This document shows, piece after piece, positions 1-9,525 of a stretch of DNA of 64,000 nt. Source of the DNA: Deltaproteobacteria bacterium (lineage in GTDB: Bacteria > Myxococcota_C > UBA6777); the NCBI GenBank assembly GCA_002731275.1, contig PCBK01000110.1, forward strand, positions 1 to 64,000. Reading direction: 5' to 3'. How positions within the stretch are numbered: position 1 is the first letter of the stretch; each line of letters starts with the position of its first letter. The position numbers were made by a program, and so were the translations under genes. The notes below the pieces were generated by a model. It did not search any database. It was not told the DNA's origin and worked only from the letters and a program-made list of their open reading frames with translations.

Positions 1-58
1 TCAGTGGGTTTTTTGCGTCTTCACTTGCAATCATCCGCCTCAACAAACTCACCACCCT

Positions 59-345
59 GAGCCTTCGGCTCTTCCCTCCTCTCAAGCCTTTCAAGAGGAG
101 GGACCATTTACCCGATAGAAGCAAAGACAGTCTGAGAGGGTTCTTGCTTTCTACATCGCGCTCGAAGAGCGCAACACAGACGATGCGTAAGCATCGTGGG
201 GTCTGGGGGCATCGACCCCAGGCGGGTGTGGGTGGCAAACCCACTACGCCAAGCGGAGCGCGGCAGCTGTAGGGGCGAGTAGCAACTCGCCCAGAGAGAG
301 TGGCAACTCGTCCAGAGAGAGTATCGCAACTTGCCCTCACCTCCG
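59..345 (-). repeat. GC-rich palindrome cluster, diverged inverted copy of the dispersed repeat family
   Basis: The first 382 bases hold no gene I can support. They hold a run of inverted repeats: GAGCC-ttc-GGCTC (59-71), a 10-bp stem with an 11-base loop (73-103), ACGATGC-gtaa-GCATCGT near 180, GTGGGT/ACCCAC near 230, and GGGCGAGT-agca-ACTCGCCC (273-292). On the minus strand, the order of the last palindrome followed by a GCCGCGCTCCGCTT-like tract matches the units at 39840-40105, 47624-47951 and 49862-50152. I therefore read this as a decayed, inverted member of the same family. The region lies beyond the 3' end of the RNase Z-like gene and could also help terminate it. Confidence 0.5.
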
Positions 346-382
346 GCGACTTGCATGACAGTCAGTGGCAAGCAAAAAGCTA

Positions 383-1357
383 TCACTTGGAATGGGCTTG
401 GTGTAACTCTGGGAGCAGACTCTCAGCGTGTGCCCACACCATAACATTGTTGAGTCCATGTTCTTGTCGTTCCTGAGCAAAAAACGCAACGACCTCACGA
501 TCTGAGTGTCTCAAGCTAAAGTGTGTCAACATAAACAACGTCTCGGGATGTGCCTTCACGATGGGGCGCAATTGGCTCCACAAAGTATGGCCATTTTGTT
601 CGGCACGCTCGCGCTCCTGATCATCCAAAAACGTACACTCTGTCATGATCACTGGATAGCGGAACAACGAAGGTGTCGAATCAAACACATTTGCATGTGT
701 ATCCCCAAGAACAGCCAAGAGAGGCTGTGTATACGACTCTTTGGTCTCCACACCATCCTTATGAAGAGACGCCATCCACTGACCAAATTCCTTTTGCTTG
801 TTTTGTGCAAAAAGCTCATCCTTTTTGACTTGGAACTCTTCTTTGAGGCGTGTCTTCTGTTGTGAAAAACCAAATCCTACACACGGGACCTTGTGGATAC
901 ATTCAAAGACCTCGACCTCAATCTCTTTCTTCTTCCCGATCGAAAAAGTATCCCCACTCTTCACACCATGGATATGAATGCTATCCATCAGCTCCGGACG
1001 AAAGACAGCGTTGTGGTTCAACTCACGCTTCGCTCGGATATACGCATCCACATACGAAGCAGCGCGTTCAGGTGTGTAGATCGAAGCCCCACCGTCGCGA
1101 CTTGCGAGATACTCAATATCAGCCGAATGATCACTGTGTGTATGTGTAAGTAAGACGTGTTCGGGCTGTCGACCTTCACACAACGCGGCGTCAATACAAC
1201 AATTGAGCTGCGGGATGTGGAAAAATGTCTTGTCGTTGGAACGAGAGTAACCCGTGATCGTCCAGTCTGTCTGTGGGATCTTCCAGGTCTTCCATTGACG
1301 GAACGGATGTTTGTTGGTGAATAGTTGGAGCTCTTCTTGTCGTAACTTGTTGCTCAT
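383..1357 (-). CDS. RNase Z-like metallo-beta-lactamase-fold hydrolase
   Basis: A 324-residue protein of the metallo-beta-lactamase fold. The metal-site series fits the tRNA 3'-processing nuclease RNase Z branch: HxHxDH at residues 72-77 (within THTHSDH), His154 followed by VP, GDT at 218-220, TECTF at 239-243, and THFS at 278-281. RNase Z matures tRNA 3' ends in the cytoplasm, and many relatives are uncharacterised hydrolases, so the substrate is inferred. The start at 1357 is chosen because an AGAGGG ribosome-binding site lies upstream; the open frame extends 29 codons further without one. The length is close to that of short-form RNase Z. It is transcribed convergently with nothing visible, and the palindrome cluster lies downstream. 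Confidence 0.75.
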   Translation of the reverse strand: MSNKLRQEELQLFTNKHPFRQWKTWKIPQTDWTITGYSRSNDKTFFHIPQLNCCIDAALCEGRQPEHVLLTHTHSDHSADIEYLASRDGGASIYTPERAASYVDAYIRAKRELNHNAVFRPELMDSIHIHGVKSGDTFSIGKKKEIEVEVFECIHKVPCVGFGFSQQKTRLKEEFQVKKDELFAQNKQKEFGQWMASLHKDGVETKESYTQPLLAVLGDTHANVFDSTPSLFRYPVIMTECTFLDDQERERAEQNGHTLWSQLRPIVKAHPETLFMLTHFSLRHSDREVVAFFAQERQEHGLNNVMVWAHAESLLPELHQAHSK

Positions 1358-1516
1358 GATCAAACCCTCTGAGTATATGCTTGTGGGCCTTTTTTGCCCA
1401 CAAAGTTCGGTAGCATTGGGGAGTTGTATGGAGGAACCAAACAAACATCAACCAACGATCGCACTATAGCATACCCACACCCTGGACAGATCAGGTCCAC
1501 CCCCCAAAGATATCTT

Positions 1517-2209
1517 TCAAAAAATACCAGGAAGCAATCGAAACTTCGTCTTCCGCGTGAACTCTTTGTACCCAGGTAACTCTTCCTGGAGTGTTTGATC
1601 TTCGAGATATGTACGGACAATCATCGCAACAATCGCAAGGCCAGCCGGCACAAGTGACCAATGAGAACCCAACATCAATGGCAGCCCCAAGTATTCGAGA
1701 ATCATCCCGACGTACATAGGATGTCGCACCCACGCATAAGGCCCTGTCGTAACAACTTTGTGATCTCTATCCTCTTGTATACGAACAGTCTGTTCGAGGT
1801 GTTGATTGACCACCATCGACCACACGATCGGTATATTCCCCAACACAAACAATACCAGCCCCGGATAAAAGAGCCAGAAGGGAGCGTTCGTCCATTGGAA
1901 TCTCATATCAAGCCCAGCCACAACGGGGACTGTCAAAACCAAGAGGAGAAACACAGCACCAAAGATCTTGTCGAAGGTCTTGGTCCCCTCATGGGCCTTT
2001 GCGCGCTCTGCGATGACTTGAGGATTGAATGTGAAGACAACGAAGAAATTCACCAGAAAGCTCGCGATATAGAATCCCAGACACAACCACCCTCTCGGCC
2101 AATTCCATTGACCAGCGGAGAGCAACAAAATCCCTCCCCACACAGAGGTTGAAAGAAGGACCTGAAAAACACGCCTCAAAATCAGTTTGTTTTGTTTGTC
2201 ATCAGTCAT
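1517..2209 (-). CDS. ICMT/PEMT-type membrane methyltransferase (downstream copy)
   Basis: A 230-residue integral membrane protein with about five hydrophobic segments. Residues 156-166 carry the GPYxxVRHPMY signature of the isoprenylcysteine carboxyl methyltransferase / phospholipid N-methyltransferase superfamily, which contributes to the S-adenosylmethionine site. Bacterial members methylate lipids or small hydrophobic acceptors, and the substrate here is unknown. The start at 2209 follows GAGGTG; the frame is open upstream but runs into the neighbouring gene. It lies 19 bases after the stop of a second ICMT-type gene on the same strand, so the two are almost certainly one transcript. Confidence 0.8.
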   Translation of the reverse strand: MTDDKQNKLILRRVFQVLLSTSVWGGILLLSAGQWNWPRGWLCLGFYIASFLVNFFVVFTFNPQVIAERAKAHEGTKTFDKIFGAVFLLLVLTVPVVAGLDMRFQWTNAPFWLFYPGLVLFVLGNIPIVWSMVVNQHLEQTVRIQEDRDHKVVTTGPYAWVRHPMYVGMILEYLGLPLMLGSHWSLVPAGLAIVAMIVRTYLEDQTLQEELPGYKEFTRKTKFRLLPGIF

Positions 2210-2228
2210 GATGTTCGACACCTCATTT

Positions 2229-2822
2229 TTAGCCAAGTTTAGGGAAAAATGCGCCTGTCTCTTTGATATAGTCCCGATACTCATCACCAAATCTCTCGAT
2301 CAAACCCTGCTCCTCCAAAGGCAAACGGAGCACCAAAAAGATCCCCCCCGCAACCCATCCCACCAGCGTAAGCCAACACCCCGAAGCGATCGCGATGCCC
2401 AAAAACGTTGCCCCCGCAAATGTATACAATGGATGGCGAATCCAACGATACGGACCTGTCTTGATCAAATCATGCTCTCGCCTCGTCTTGACCGTGACTG
2501 TTAAATTCAGCCCGATATGTTTAAACATCCACATCACCAACGGTAAACTCGCCAAAGCCAACAATAACCCCGCCACCCTCACAACAAACGGAAGCGACCA
2601 ACGCCCCCACGCGATCATGTCACCCGCAAAAATATACGCCAACACCGAACCCCACAACAACAAACCTGCGATCCGCAACGGCACCAAAATCCACAAAGGC
2701 TCTCCCCCCAAATCCACATCCCCTTTCGCCTCACCACCTCCACTGCGAAACACAGAAGCAAGCGAGATCATGAAAAAAAACAACTGACCCACCAACAATC
2801 TCCACACCAACTCTGGTTCCAT
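2229..2822 (-). CDS. ICMT/PEMT-type membrane methyltransferase (upstream copy)
   Basis: A 197-residue membrane protein with GPYRWIRHPLY at residues 123-133, the cofactor-site signature of isoprenylcysteine carboxyl methyltransferase-like enzymes, near the end of a run of hydrophobic helices. The C-terminal stretch LPLEEQGLIERFGDEY is also typical of the family, which usually ends in an (E/D)xxL..rfGxeYxxY-type tail. The start at 2822 has an AAGGAG site seven bases upstream. It is the first gene of a two-gene unit with a diverged paralogue. The pair may form a duplicated or heteromeric methyltransferase, which is inference. The substrate is unknown. Confidence 0.82.
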   Translation of the reverse strand: MEPELVWRLLVGQLFFFMISLASVFRSGGGEAKGDVDLGGEPLWILVPLRIAGLLLWGSVLAYIFAGDMIAWGRWSLPFVVRVAGLLLALASLPLVMWMFKHIGLNLTVTVKTRREHDLIKTGPYRWIRHPLYTFAGATFLGIAIASGCWLTLVGWVAGGIFLVLRLPLEEQGLIERFGDEYRDYIKETGAFFPKLG

Positions 2823-2931
2823 CACACTCTCCTTTTTAATCAAAGTTCATTTTATTTTTAGCCACAGCTAAAAACATAAACAAGGAGAAAAAAATGTCAA
2901 GGAAATTCGCAAAGCAGAGAACGAGAAGGTG

Positions 2932-4254
2932 TCAAAAAGAGAGGGGGATATCGAGGGAGAGAGGGCGTGTGCGTGGTGAGAACAGAGTAGCTCTTCCGCT
3001 GACACTTTGTCCATCTTTGTTGTTGTAGGTTCGTGGTGTTTGCAAGAGTTTGAGTAAACAGTCTCCGATCGCCTTGTAGGCGTTGGTTTTCAGTGCTTTA
3101 TCTCCAGGCATGCCAGCGCGCTCGTATACCCTGAGGCCTTTCAACAGACCATCAGGGACAACATGAAGCTTCATATACAATCTCGCCTTTCTCCCGACAG
3201 GATGCTTTTGAAGCCGGAGTTCTTGCCAGAGCGAGAGATCCTTTTTCCAGAGTCCGAGCGCATGTGTGTCGAGACACTTGTGCCAATCTTGTGGGAGCAG
3301 GTCGATACTTGGATAGCGTAGGTGTAGCCATTCGAGGTAATCGTGGATGAGTAGATTTTTGTGTTCGGGTCTCTCTTCAGCCGCTTTGTGAGGGAGAATC
3401 AACATCGCGAAGCGTTCGGGGATAGGTCTAAGCAAAGGACGTTTTTTGGAGTCGACAAGATCAACTGTGGGACGGTGGGCTTGGTTCGGGGGTGGCATCT
3501 TACTCATCACATACGCCCCACCAAGGGAAAACAACAGCAGTCCGATGAGAGCGTATCGATCAAAAGCTGACACAGGCTGTGTGCGAAAGGCGAGCTCTTC
3601 GTCCAACTCTCCTTCATGCTCCTTGTCTTCGGAGTCCAATCGATATGCAAGGATTGCATGGAACAAGGCGCGCATCCAGTCCGACCGCAGTTGTAACAGC
3701 GCCTGTTTAAAGAACGCTCCTGACGCACGAGCAGCGATCGCAAGCATCAACCCTGCCATCGGACCGATCAGAAGAGCACCAATACCAACGAATTGTGCGA
3801 GTAGTCTGGACTTTTGATCGGCAGTCGCGGCGTCCAACGCAGAGAAGCCCACGATGAAACCAAAGACAACGACGATCGAACCGACCAATTGGGATGTCCA
3901 TGTGATAAAGCGTAAATGGCTGAGAGCACGAAACCCTGGAGAGATACGACCATCCACCAATCTCAAGAGATCCAAAGGTGGGCGTATTGGATGTCGTCCG
4001 TCAAGGACTTCGACAAAAACACCCTCCACAACACTTGCAGGTTTGAGAAGTTCGTCTCCTTCTTCATCGACGACTCTCCTCGCGACCTCCTCATAATCTT
4101 TTGTAGCCGCCACTTTCAAATCTCTTCGATACCGAAACAACAACACAAAGAGACGCATCCAACACGCAAACATCCACACAGCGAGCAACACAAAGAGCCA
4201 AAAGAAACTTCCTGTACCATTTCGAACCGTTGTAATGAAGTGAACGATGAACAT
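2932..4254 (-). CDS. Membrane protein with a MotA/TolQ/ExbB-like helical hairpin
   Basis: A 440-residue protein. One membrane helix lies near the N-terminus (about 15-40). A soluble segment follows, then two closely spaced helices (about 125-190) with small-residue-rich faces arranged as in MotA/TolQ/ExbB proton-channel subunits, including a second helix of the GxGALLIGPMAGLxLAI kind. A further helix near 255-275 precedes a basic C-terminal domain of about 165 residues with no motif I recognise. The MotA/TolQ link is a pattern match only, and no MotB/ExbD-like partner is adjacent. The start at 4254 is set by GAGGAG just upstream; two earlier in-frame ATGs lack such a site. It is divergent from the hydrolase gene at 4455. 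Confidence 0.6.
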   Translation of the reverse strand: MFIVHFITTVRNGTGSFFWLFVLLAVWMFACWMRLFVLLFRYRRDLKVAATKDYEEVARRVVDEEGDELLKPASVVEGVFVEVLDGRHPIRPPLDLLRLVDGRISPGFRALSHLRFITWTSQLVGSIVVVFGFIVGFSALDAATADQKSRLLAQFVGIGALLIGPMAGLMLAIAARASGAFFKQALLQLRSDWMRALFHAILAYRLDSEDKEHEGELDEELAFRTQPVSAFDRYALIGLLLFSLGGAYVMSKMPPPNQAHRPTVDLVDSKKRPLLRPIPERFAMLILPHKAAEERPEHKNLLIHDYLEWLHLRYPSIDLLPQDWHKCLDTHALGLWKKDLSLWQELRLQKHPVGRKARLYMKLHVVPDGLLKGLRVYERAGMPGDKALKTNAYKAIGDCLLKLLQTPRTYNNKDGQSVSGRATLFSPRTRPLSLDIPLSF

Positions 4255-4454
4255 GTTGACTCCTCTCTCTTGGACCATTGGCTTCAACAAGAAACGAACA
4301 GGAACGGTCATTGCAGATATACATACAACAACCCTTCAAAAGTGTTCACTATTCCAGATATACCATGAACACATCAAACAGATGGCACGACATCTACACC
4401 AAATTGCGCTATAGTCCGCTGGTACTCGATCAAAGATCCCACAGGAGAGATATC

Positions 4455-5972
4455 ATGAGATACATTGTATTGGTTGGACTCTGTATGTTTGGAGTCGTTC
4501 ACTCCCAAGCACATGCAGCGACGAAGACACTCCCTTCACAGCTCATCAAAAAGCTCCAATCACGACTGGAAACAGCACACAAGAATGGACAACTCGCAGG
4601 CACCTCCGTCGGTGTCGTATACAAAGGCAAACTCGTCTGGCAGTGGCACAAGAAACCAAAGGGCACAAAAGGCAGCAACCCAAACGCCAACACCTACTAC
4701 AGGATCGGTTCCATCTCGAAAGTCCTCACGACATCGCTGCTTGCGCAGATGTGGCAGCGTGGCGAAGTCACCCCTGACACCCCCGTCTCCACAACACTTC
4801 CGAAGGCAGTCAAGTTGCCATCCAAACCAGGTGGTTGGCCTTACATGACCTTCCATCACCTCGCGACGCACACCTCTGGCTTGGCCTCAATGCCCGCAAA
4901 CATTACTCCCAAAAAAGGCGATCCCTACAACGGCTACACGAAAAAACAACTCTTTTCAGGAATCCCCTACGAAAAACTTGTTCTCCCTATCGGCCGCAAA
5001 TACATGTATTCGAACCTGGGAATGGGGCTTCTGGGAGTCGCCCTCGCGCAAAAAGCCAATCGCAACTACGAAGCTCTCGTCAAAGAGCGCATCCTCCACC
5101 CCCTCGGGATGAACAATACTTTTATGACCCCCCAAAAGAGATATATCCCCCAAGGCTTCGCAGGGCCACAATGTCGCGTCCCAACGACTCCATGGAACTT
5201 TGGGGCGCTCGCACCTGCTGGGGGATGGATATCCAATCTCAACGACCTCGCGAAGTTCGTAAGCTTCCAGATGAAGAAAGATGCTAAAAGCCCCCTCACA
5301 AGCGCAACTCTTCGGGAGATGCAACGTATACGCCAGGTCATTGGTATCAGTAATGGCCGTATCATCGGAGGGATTGGTCTTGGTTGGACGATCTTCCCTG
5401 TCCAAGGGACCAAAGCCCGGCTCGTGATGCACAACGGAAAAGTGAGCGGTTCATACGGATTTGTAGGGTTCTCACCGGAGACACAGGTTGGCCTCATTAT
5501 GTTAAGTCACTGTACACAATCCCGCGACAAGATCGCAGTGACAGCTCTCAACAGCATGATTCGCCAACTCTCAGGAGCCAAAAAGCAAGCTCCCGTCGCG
5601 ACAAATACATCCCAACGAGCCTTCTTCAAACGATTTTGTGGTCTCTTCAAACAACAGGTCACACAAAAGGAGATCCAGGCTCTCTATCACAAAGCCTTTC
5701 TCAGCCAAATCCCCGCCACAAAACTCCAAAAACTCTTTGGCTTCTTCGCCAAAAAATACGGCACCTGTATAGCATCTCGCATCTTTAGACGCCCCCAACC
5801 CAATCGATGGATTGTTGGGTTCCAATTCAAAAAACACTACCGAACGGGGCTCCTCATCCAGCTCTCATCCACACCAACTCCTCAAGTCGTGTTGATGAAA
5901 TTTCTCATGCGTCCTCAAAAAATCCCAGGCACTCCCAAAGCCGCAACCAGCAGACCGACGACAAAACCATAA
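4455..5972 (+). CDS. Exported beta-lactamase-family serine hydrolase
   Basis: A 505-residue protein with a Sec signal peptide (about 1-21, ending AHA). The class C beta-lactamase / DD-peptidase / esterase fold is shown by S86-x-x-K89 in IGSISK, Y185-S-N187 in MYSNLG, and a third box HNGKVSGS in place of the KTG element. These residues form the acyl-serine active site. Family members include penicillin-binding peptidases, esterases and D-amino-acid amidases, so the substrate is open. About 125 residues follow the catalytic domain, ending in a Thr/Pro-rich tail with helical amphipathic character. The start follows AGGAGA; the longer upstream frame lacks a signal peptide. It acts in the periplasm or at the outer face. 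Confidence 0.82.
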   Translation: MRYIVLVGLCMFGVVHSQAHAATKTLPSQLIKKLQSRLETAHKNGQLAGTSVGVVYKGKLVWQWHKKPKGTKGSNPNANTYYRIGSISKVLTTSLLAQMWQRGEVTPDTPVSTTLPKAVKLPSKPGGWPYMTFHHLATHTSGLASMPANITPKKGDPYNGYTKKQLFSGIPYEKLVLPIGRKYMYSNLGMGLLGVALAQKANRNYEALVKERILHPLGMNNTFMTPQKRYIPQGFAGPQCRVPTTPWNFGALAPAGGWISNLNDLAKFVSFQMKKDAKSPLTSATLREMQRIRQVIGISNGRIIGGIGLGWTIFPVQGTKARLVMHNGKVSGSYGFVGFSPETQVGLIMLSHCTQSRDKIAVTALNSMIRQLSGAKKQAPVATNTSQRAFFKRFCGLFKQQVTQKEIQALYHKAFLSQIPATKLQKLFGFFAKKYGTCIASRIFRRPQPNRWIVGFQFKKHYRTGLLIQLSSTPTPQVVLMKFLMRPQKIPGTPKAATSRPTTKP

Positions 5973-6055
5973 GCCGATGCCATCGTCGATTGACTTCGCA
6001 AGAAAATGTCCTATATTTGAATAAGACTGACTTTTTCTCTTTCGGAGGTTATCGA

Positions 6056-8494
6056 ATGCGTGGTCATTTGCTTGTGTGCACCCTTTTGTCCCTCTACATA
6101 CTGTTTGGTACCCCCTCATGTACGCCTCCCATAAGCCCTACAGAGACACACGAACAAGAATCAGCTCGCCAGGAGATCTCCATCACAGATTCTTCAGAGA
6201 GGACAGATTCTTTGGATGCAGAAACCCTTCCCGAGCCTCCTCCTCAAGAGCAACTTGAGACGATCCAAAAGGAAGAAAAAACAGAGCCAGCCACACCCGA
6301 CAAACAAGAGCCCACTCCCGAAGAAACAACACCTGAACGGGAAGCCATGCCAGAGCCCCTCCCCGACAAGCCCAAACCATTTGGGTTGCTGAGCCGTCCG
6401 TCTCTCAAAACGTGTACATTCCCGGACGGTCCAGACAGTTTGTTACCTATGACCATCGAAGACGCGTTCCCCAAACTACCGAACTTTGCCTACCCACTCC
6501 AATTTGTCGTCCCGCCAGATAACAGCAACAGGATCTTTGTTGTCAGTCAGTACGGTTGGATCAAGATCTTCAAGAACGACCCGAACGCAACAAGCACAAC
6601 CTTCTTCCTCTCCATCGCCAACCGCATCGTACGGGGTGGAGAACTTGGTCTACTTGGTTTGGCCTTCCATCCACAATTTAAGACCAACGGTTATGTCTAC
6701 ATCAACTACACAGCAGGCAATCCTTTACGTACAGTTGTCTCCAGGATCACAGTCTCGAAGACCAACCCCGATGTCGCAGACATGTCGACAGAGCTTGTAT
6801 TGCTCGAACAAAATCAACCAGCGAGTAACCATAATGGCGGAATGATGGCCTTTGGTACAGATGGATACCTGTACATCTCTTTTGGAGATGGTGGAGGAAA
6901 AGGTGATCCAAACAAAAATGGGCAAAACCTGTCAACCATCCTTGGCTCGATCATCCGGATTGATGTGGACAAACAAGATCCAGGAATGAAGTACGCCATC
7001 CCCAAAGACAACCCCTTTTATCAAACAGCCGGAGCAAGAAAGGAAATTTGGGCTTATGGGCTTCGAAATGTTTGGCGCTTCTCTTTTGATCGACTCACAG
7101 GGACGATGTGGGCAGGCGATGTCGGTCAAATTGCCTATGAGGAAATTGACATCATCGTCAAAGGCGGCAACTACGGATGGAATGTGATGGAAGGTAACCA
7201 CTGTTACCCAGCCACAGCAGCATGCAACAAACAAGGATTCATACCACCTATCATTGATCACGGACGTGGTGAGGCCAAATCCATCACAGGTGGATATGTG
7301 TACAGAGGGACACGGCTTCCGACATTATACGGTGCATATATCTACGCAGACTTTGTCACAGGAAATATTTGGGCGCTCCGCTATGACGGAAAAAGCGTAA
7401 CGGATCACAAATTACTCACGAGTAGTAACAAGAAGATCGCCTCCTTTGGGGAGGATAGTACCGGTGAGTTGTATTTCACCTCTTTTGATGGACGTATTTA
7501 CCGACTCAAACCCCAAACCCCAGGAGGAAATCAAACGACGTTCCCCACAAAACTAAGCGACACCAAATGCTTTACGTCGCTCAAAACGATGCAACCTGTC
7601 ACAGGTTTGCTCCCATACAGTGTGAACACCCCCCTATGGTCCGATGGACTTCAAAAAGAGCGATGGTTTGGGATACCTGACACAACGAAGATAACATTCC
7701 ACCCAGACAAAGCGTGGGAGTTCCCAGACGGCTCTGTGATTATCAAGCATTTTTCAATGAACGCCATCAAAGGCGATCCAAGTACAAAAAGACATATCGA
7801 GACGAGATTCTTGCTCAAGGCCAAGGGCGATTGGCGAGGATATACGTACATGTGGAATGACGCCCAAACAGAAGCCTATTTACTCGATGGACGCGGAAAG
7901 ACGACCGTCTATCAAAAAGACACAAGCACCAACAGAACAGCCATCATCCAACATACAGTTCCCAGTCGCGCCGATTGTATGACATGCCACACCGCAGGTG
8001 CAGGGCGTGTCCTCGGTCTTGAGACAAGACAAATGAACCGAAGCCACCCATACACAAACGCAACGGACAACCAACTACGCACACTCGACCACATCGGAAT
8101 GTTTACACAGCCACTCGCCAACGCCAACACATATGAGGCGTTCCCCTCCATCCAGGACACAACCGTCTCCCTCGAAAAAAGAGCTCGCGCCTACCTCCAT
8201 AGCAATTGCGCGAACTGTCACCGTCCCCAAGTCTCAGGGACAGCCAAAATCGACTTGCGCGCGACGACACCTCTATCCCAAATGCAGGCTTGCAACACCA
8301 CTCCAGAGAAAGGTGATTTGGGCATCACAGGTGCCAAGCTGCTCATCCCAGGCAATCCAGTGCGTTCGTTAATTTACGTGCGCATGGCGATCCGCCAAGA
8401 AGGACAGATGCCACAGCTCGGTACGACGCTCGTCGACGCCGAAGCGAGCGCCCTCATTCGAGCCTGGATTCAAGGACTCAAGACCTGTCCCTGA
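6056..8494 (+). CDS. PQQ-type glucose/sorbosone dehydrogenase fused to a di-haem c domain (HNE_0200-type)
   Basis: An 812-residue exported protein. The signal segment ends near Cys22 and could be lipidated, although the lipobox TPSC is poor. Residues about 25-100 are a Pro/Glu/Thr-rich linker. Residues about 120-490 form the six-bladed quinoprotein sugar dehydrogenase domain, recognised by GGELGLLGLAFHP, the NHNGG box, SFGDGGGKGDP and WAYGLRNVWRFSFD. The last 300 residues match the layout of TIGR03806 (HNE_0200 family), with two haem-attachment motifs, CMTCH at 641-645 and CANCH at 718-722. The plausible role is sugar or alcohol oxidation in the periplasm with electrons passed from PQQ to c-type haem. 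The start at 6056 follows GGAGG. It converges on the GST gene 13 bases away. Confidence 0.85.
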   Translation: MRGHLLVCTLLSLYILFGTPSCTPPISPTETHEQESARQEISITDSSERTDSLDAETLPEPPPQEQLETIQKEEKTEPATPDKQEPTPEETTPEREAMPEPLPDKPKPFGLLSRPSLKTCTFPDGPDSLLPMTIEDAFPKLPNFAYPLQFVVPPDNSNRIFVVSQYGWIKIFKNDPNATSTTFFLSIANRIVRGGELGLLGLAFHPQFKTNGYVYINYTAGNPLRTVVSRITVSKTNPDVADMSTELVLLEQNQPASNHNGGMMAFGTDGYLYISFGDGGGKGDPNKNGQNLSTILGSIIRIDVDKQDPGMKYAIPKDNPFYQTAGARKEIWAYGLRNVWRFSFDRLTGTMWAGDVGQIAYEEIDIIVKGGNYGWNVMEGNHCYPATAACNKQGFIPPIIDHGRGEAKSITGGYVYRGTRLPTLYGAYIYADFVTGNIWALRYDGKSVTDHKLLTSSNKKIASFGEDSTGELYFTSFDGRIYRLKPQTPGGNQTTFPTKLSDTKCFTSLKTMQPVTGLLPYSVNTPLWSDGLQKERWFGIPDTTKITFHPDKAWEFPDGSVIIKHFSMNAIKGDPSTKRHIETRFLLKAKGDWRGYTYMWNDAQTEAYLLDGRGKTTVYQKDTSTNRTAIIQHTVPSRADCMTCHTAGAGRVLGLETRQMNRSHPYTNATDNQLRTLDHIGMFTQPLANANTYEAFPSIQDTTVSLEKRARAYLHSNCANCHRPQVSGTAKIDLRATTPLSQMQACNTTPEKGDLGITGAKLLIPGNPVRSLIYVRMAIRQEGQMPQLGTTLVDAEASALIRAWIQGLKTCP

Positions 8495-8507
8495 AACCAG
8501 CTCCCTT

Positions 8508-9248
8508 TCAACCCTCCCAATCGAGCTCTGGGTAGTACCGAAAAATACCATGTGTGTTGAACTCAATCCGTCGCTCTGACGAGAGATATGCTGCGATACC
8601 AGGACGTTGGCTGACAGCCTCACGAAGCGCGAGTAATCTTGGGATCTCCGGCGTGATGTGTGTAAATCCTTTGGGGAACGCATACGCAAGCCCAGAGAGC
8701 ACCTGGAACATCGCCAAATCGACATACGTGCAAGTCTCTCCCATGACATACGGCTGCCCCTGTCCGTCACCGACCAGGAGCGTCTCGAAATATTGCAAAA
8801 ACTTGGGCAGTCGATGTTCCAAAAAGAGCGCCGCGTGCTCTTTCGCGGCTTCCTTCTGATCTTCGTAGTAGAGCGCTTTGCTGATAGGATGGTGTGTATC
8901 GTGGATCTCGGAGACAAAGTCCATCAACGTCAACATCAATTGATTGGCCAAGAAAAAGGAGCGATCATCCTCTCCAACAAGACCATGTTGTTTGGCGAGA
9001 TACAAACAAATATTGGCGGTCTGAGAAAGCACCAGACCATCGATCTCCAGGATAGGTGGTGCGAGTGGCGTCCCTCCCTTCTCGGAGGCTTTCAACGCAT
9101 TCATAACAGCGGAGACGCCGCCGCCCTCTTCCTTCGGTCGCCTCGCGACATCTACATATGCAACGCCAGCATCTTCCAAACATAAACGCACAAACTCTCC
9201 ACGTCCTTGCAACACAGGCCAATAGACCAGTTTAACATCCAAACTCAT
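8508..9248 (-). CDS. Glutathione S-transferase family protein
   Basis: A 246-residue cytoplasmic protein with the two-domain GST layout. The N-terminal thioredoxin-like domain has VYWPVLQGRGEFVRL at its start, an active-site region resembling sigma/mu-type GSTs with Tyr near the N-terminus. The cis-Pro segment is PPILEIDGLVLSQTANI, where SQTANI provides the Ser/Thr contact to the glutathione gamma-glutamyl group. The helical C-terminal domain includes CTYVDLAMFQVL. It would conjugate glutathione to, or reduce, electrophiles. Start choice: of two adjacent ATGs (9251, 9248), the second gives the better seven-base spacing from AAGGAG. It is divergent from egtB across about 275 bases. Confidence 0.85.
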   Translation of the reverse strand: MSLDVKLVYWPVLQGRGEFVRLCLEDAGVAYVDVARRPKEEGGGVSAVMNALKASEKGGTPLAPPILEIDGLVLSQTANICLYLAKQHGLVGEDDRSFFLANQLMLTLMDFVSEIHDTHHPISKALYYEDQKEAAKEHAALFLEHRLPKFLQYFETLLVGDGQGQPYVMGETCTYVDLAMFQVLSGLAYAFPKGFTHITPEIPRLLALREAVSQRPGIAAYLSSERRIEFNTHGIFRYYPELDWEG

Positions 9249-9525
9249 CATCTCGCTCCTTTCCAAAACAGATCAAACAATTGAGTGCATTCACATGTTC
9301 TCGAAACCTTTGTACCACAGCCAACCCTCCTCCCACACCATGAATCGATTTTCAGACAACCCCCGAACTGCAAGAAAACCCATGAATACCGAGATATTCG
9401 ACAATACACATCAAGAGACGTTTGCAAAAATGTCACAACCCAACCATTGCAAAGATCAGTCATACAACCCACGATAGAGACACTGCTCGAAAAATCTTTC
9501 AATGTCCCAAAAAAGGGTGATCTAC

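Noticed and set aside
108-386. 92-codon minus-strand open frame in the left-end palindrome region
   Set aside because: It runs through GC-rich inverted repeats, has no ribosome-binding site and its product has no recognisable composition or domain.
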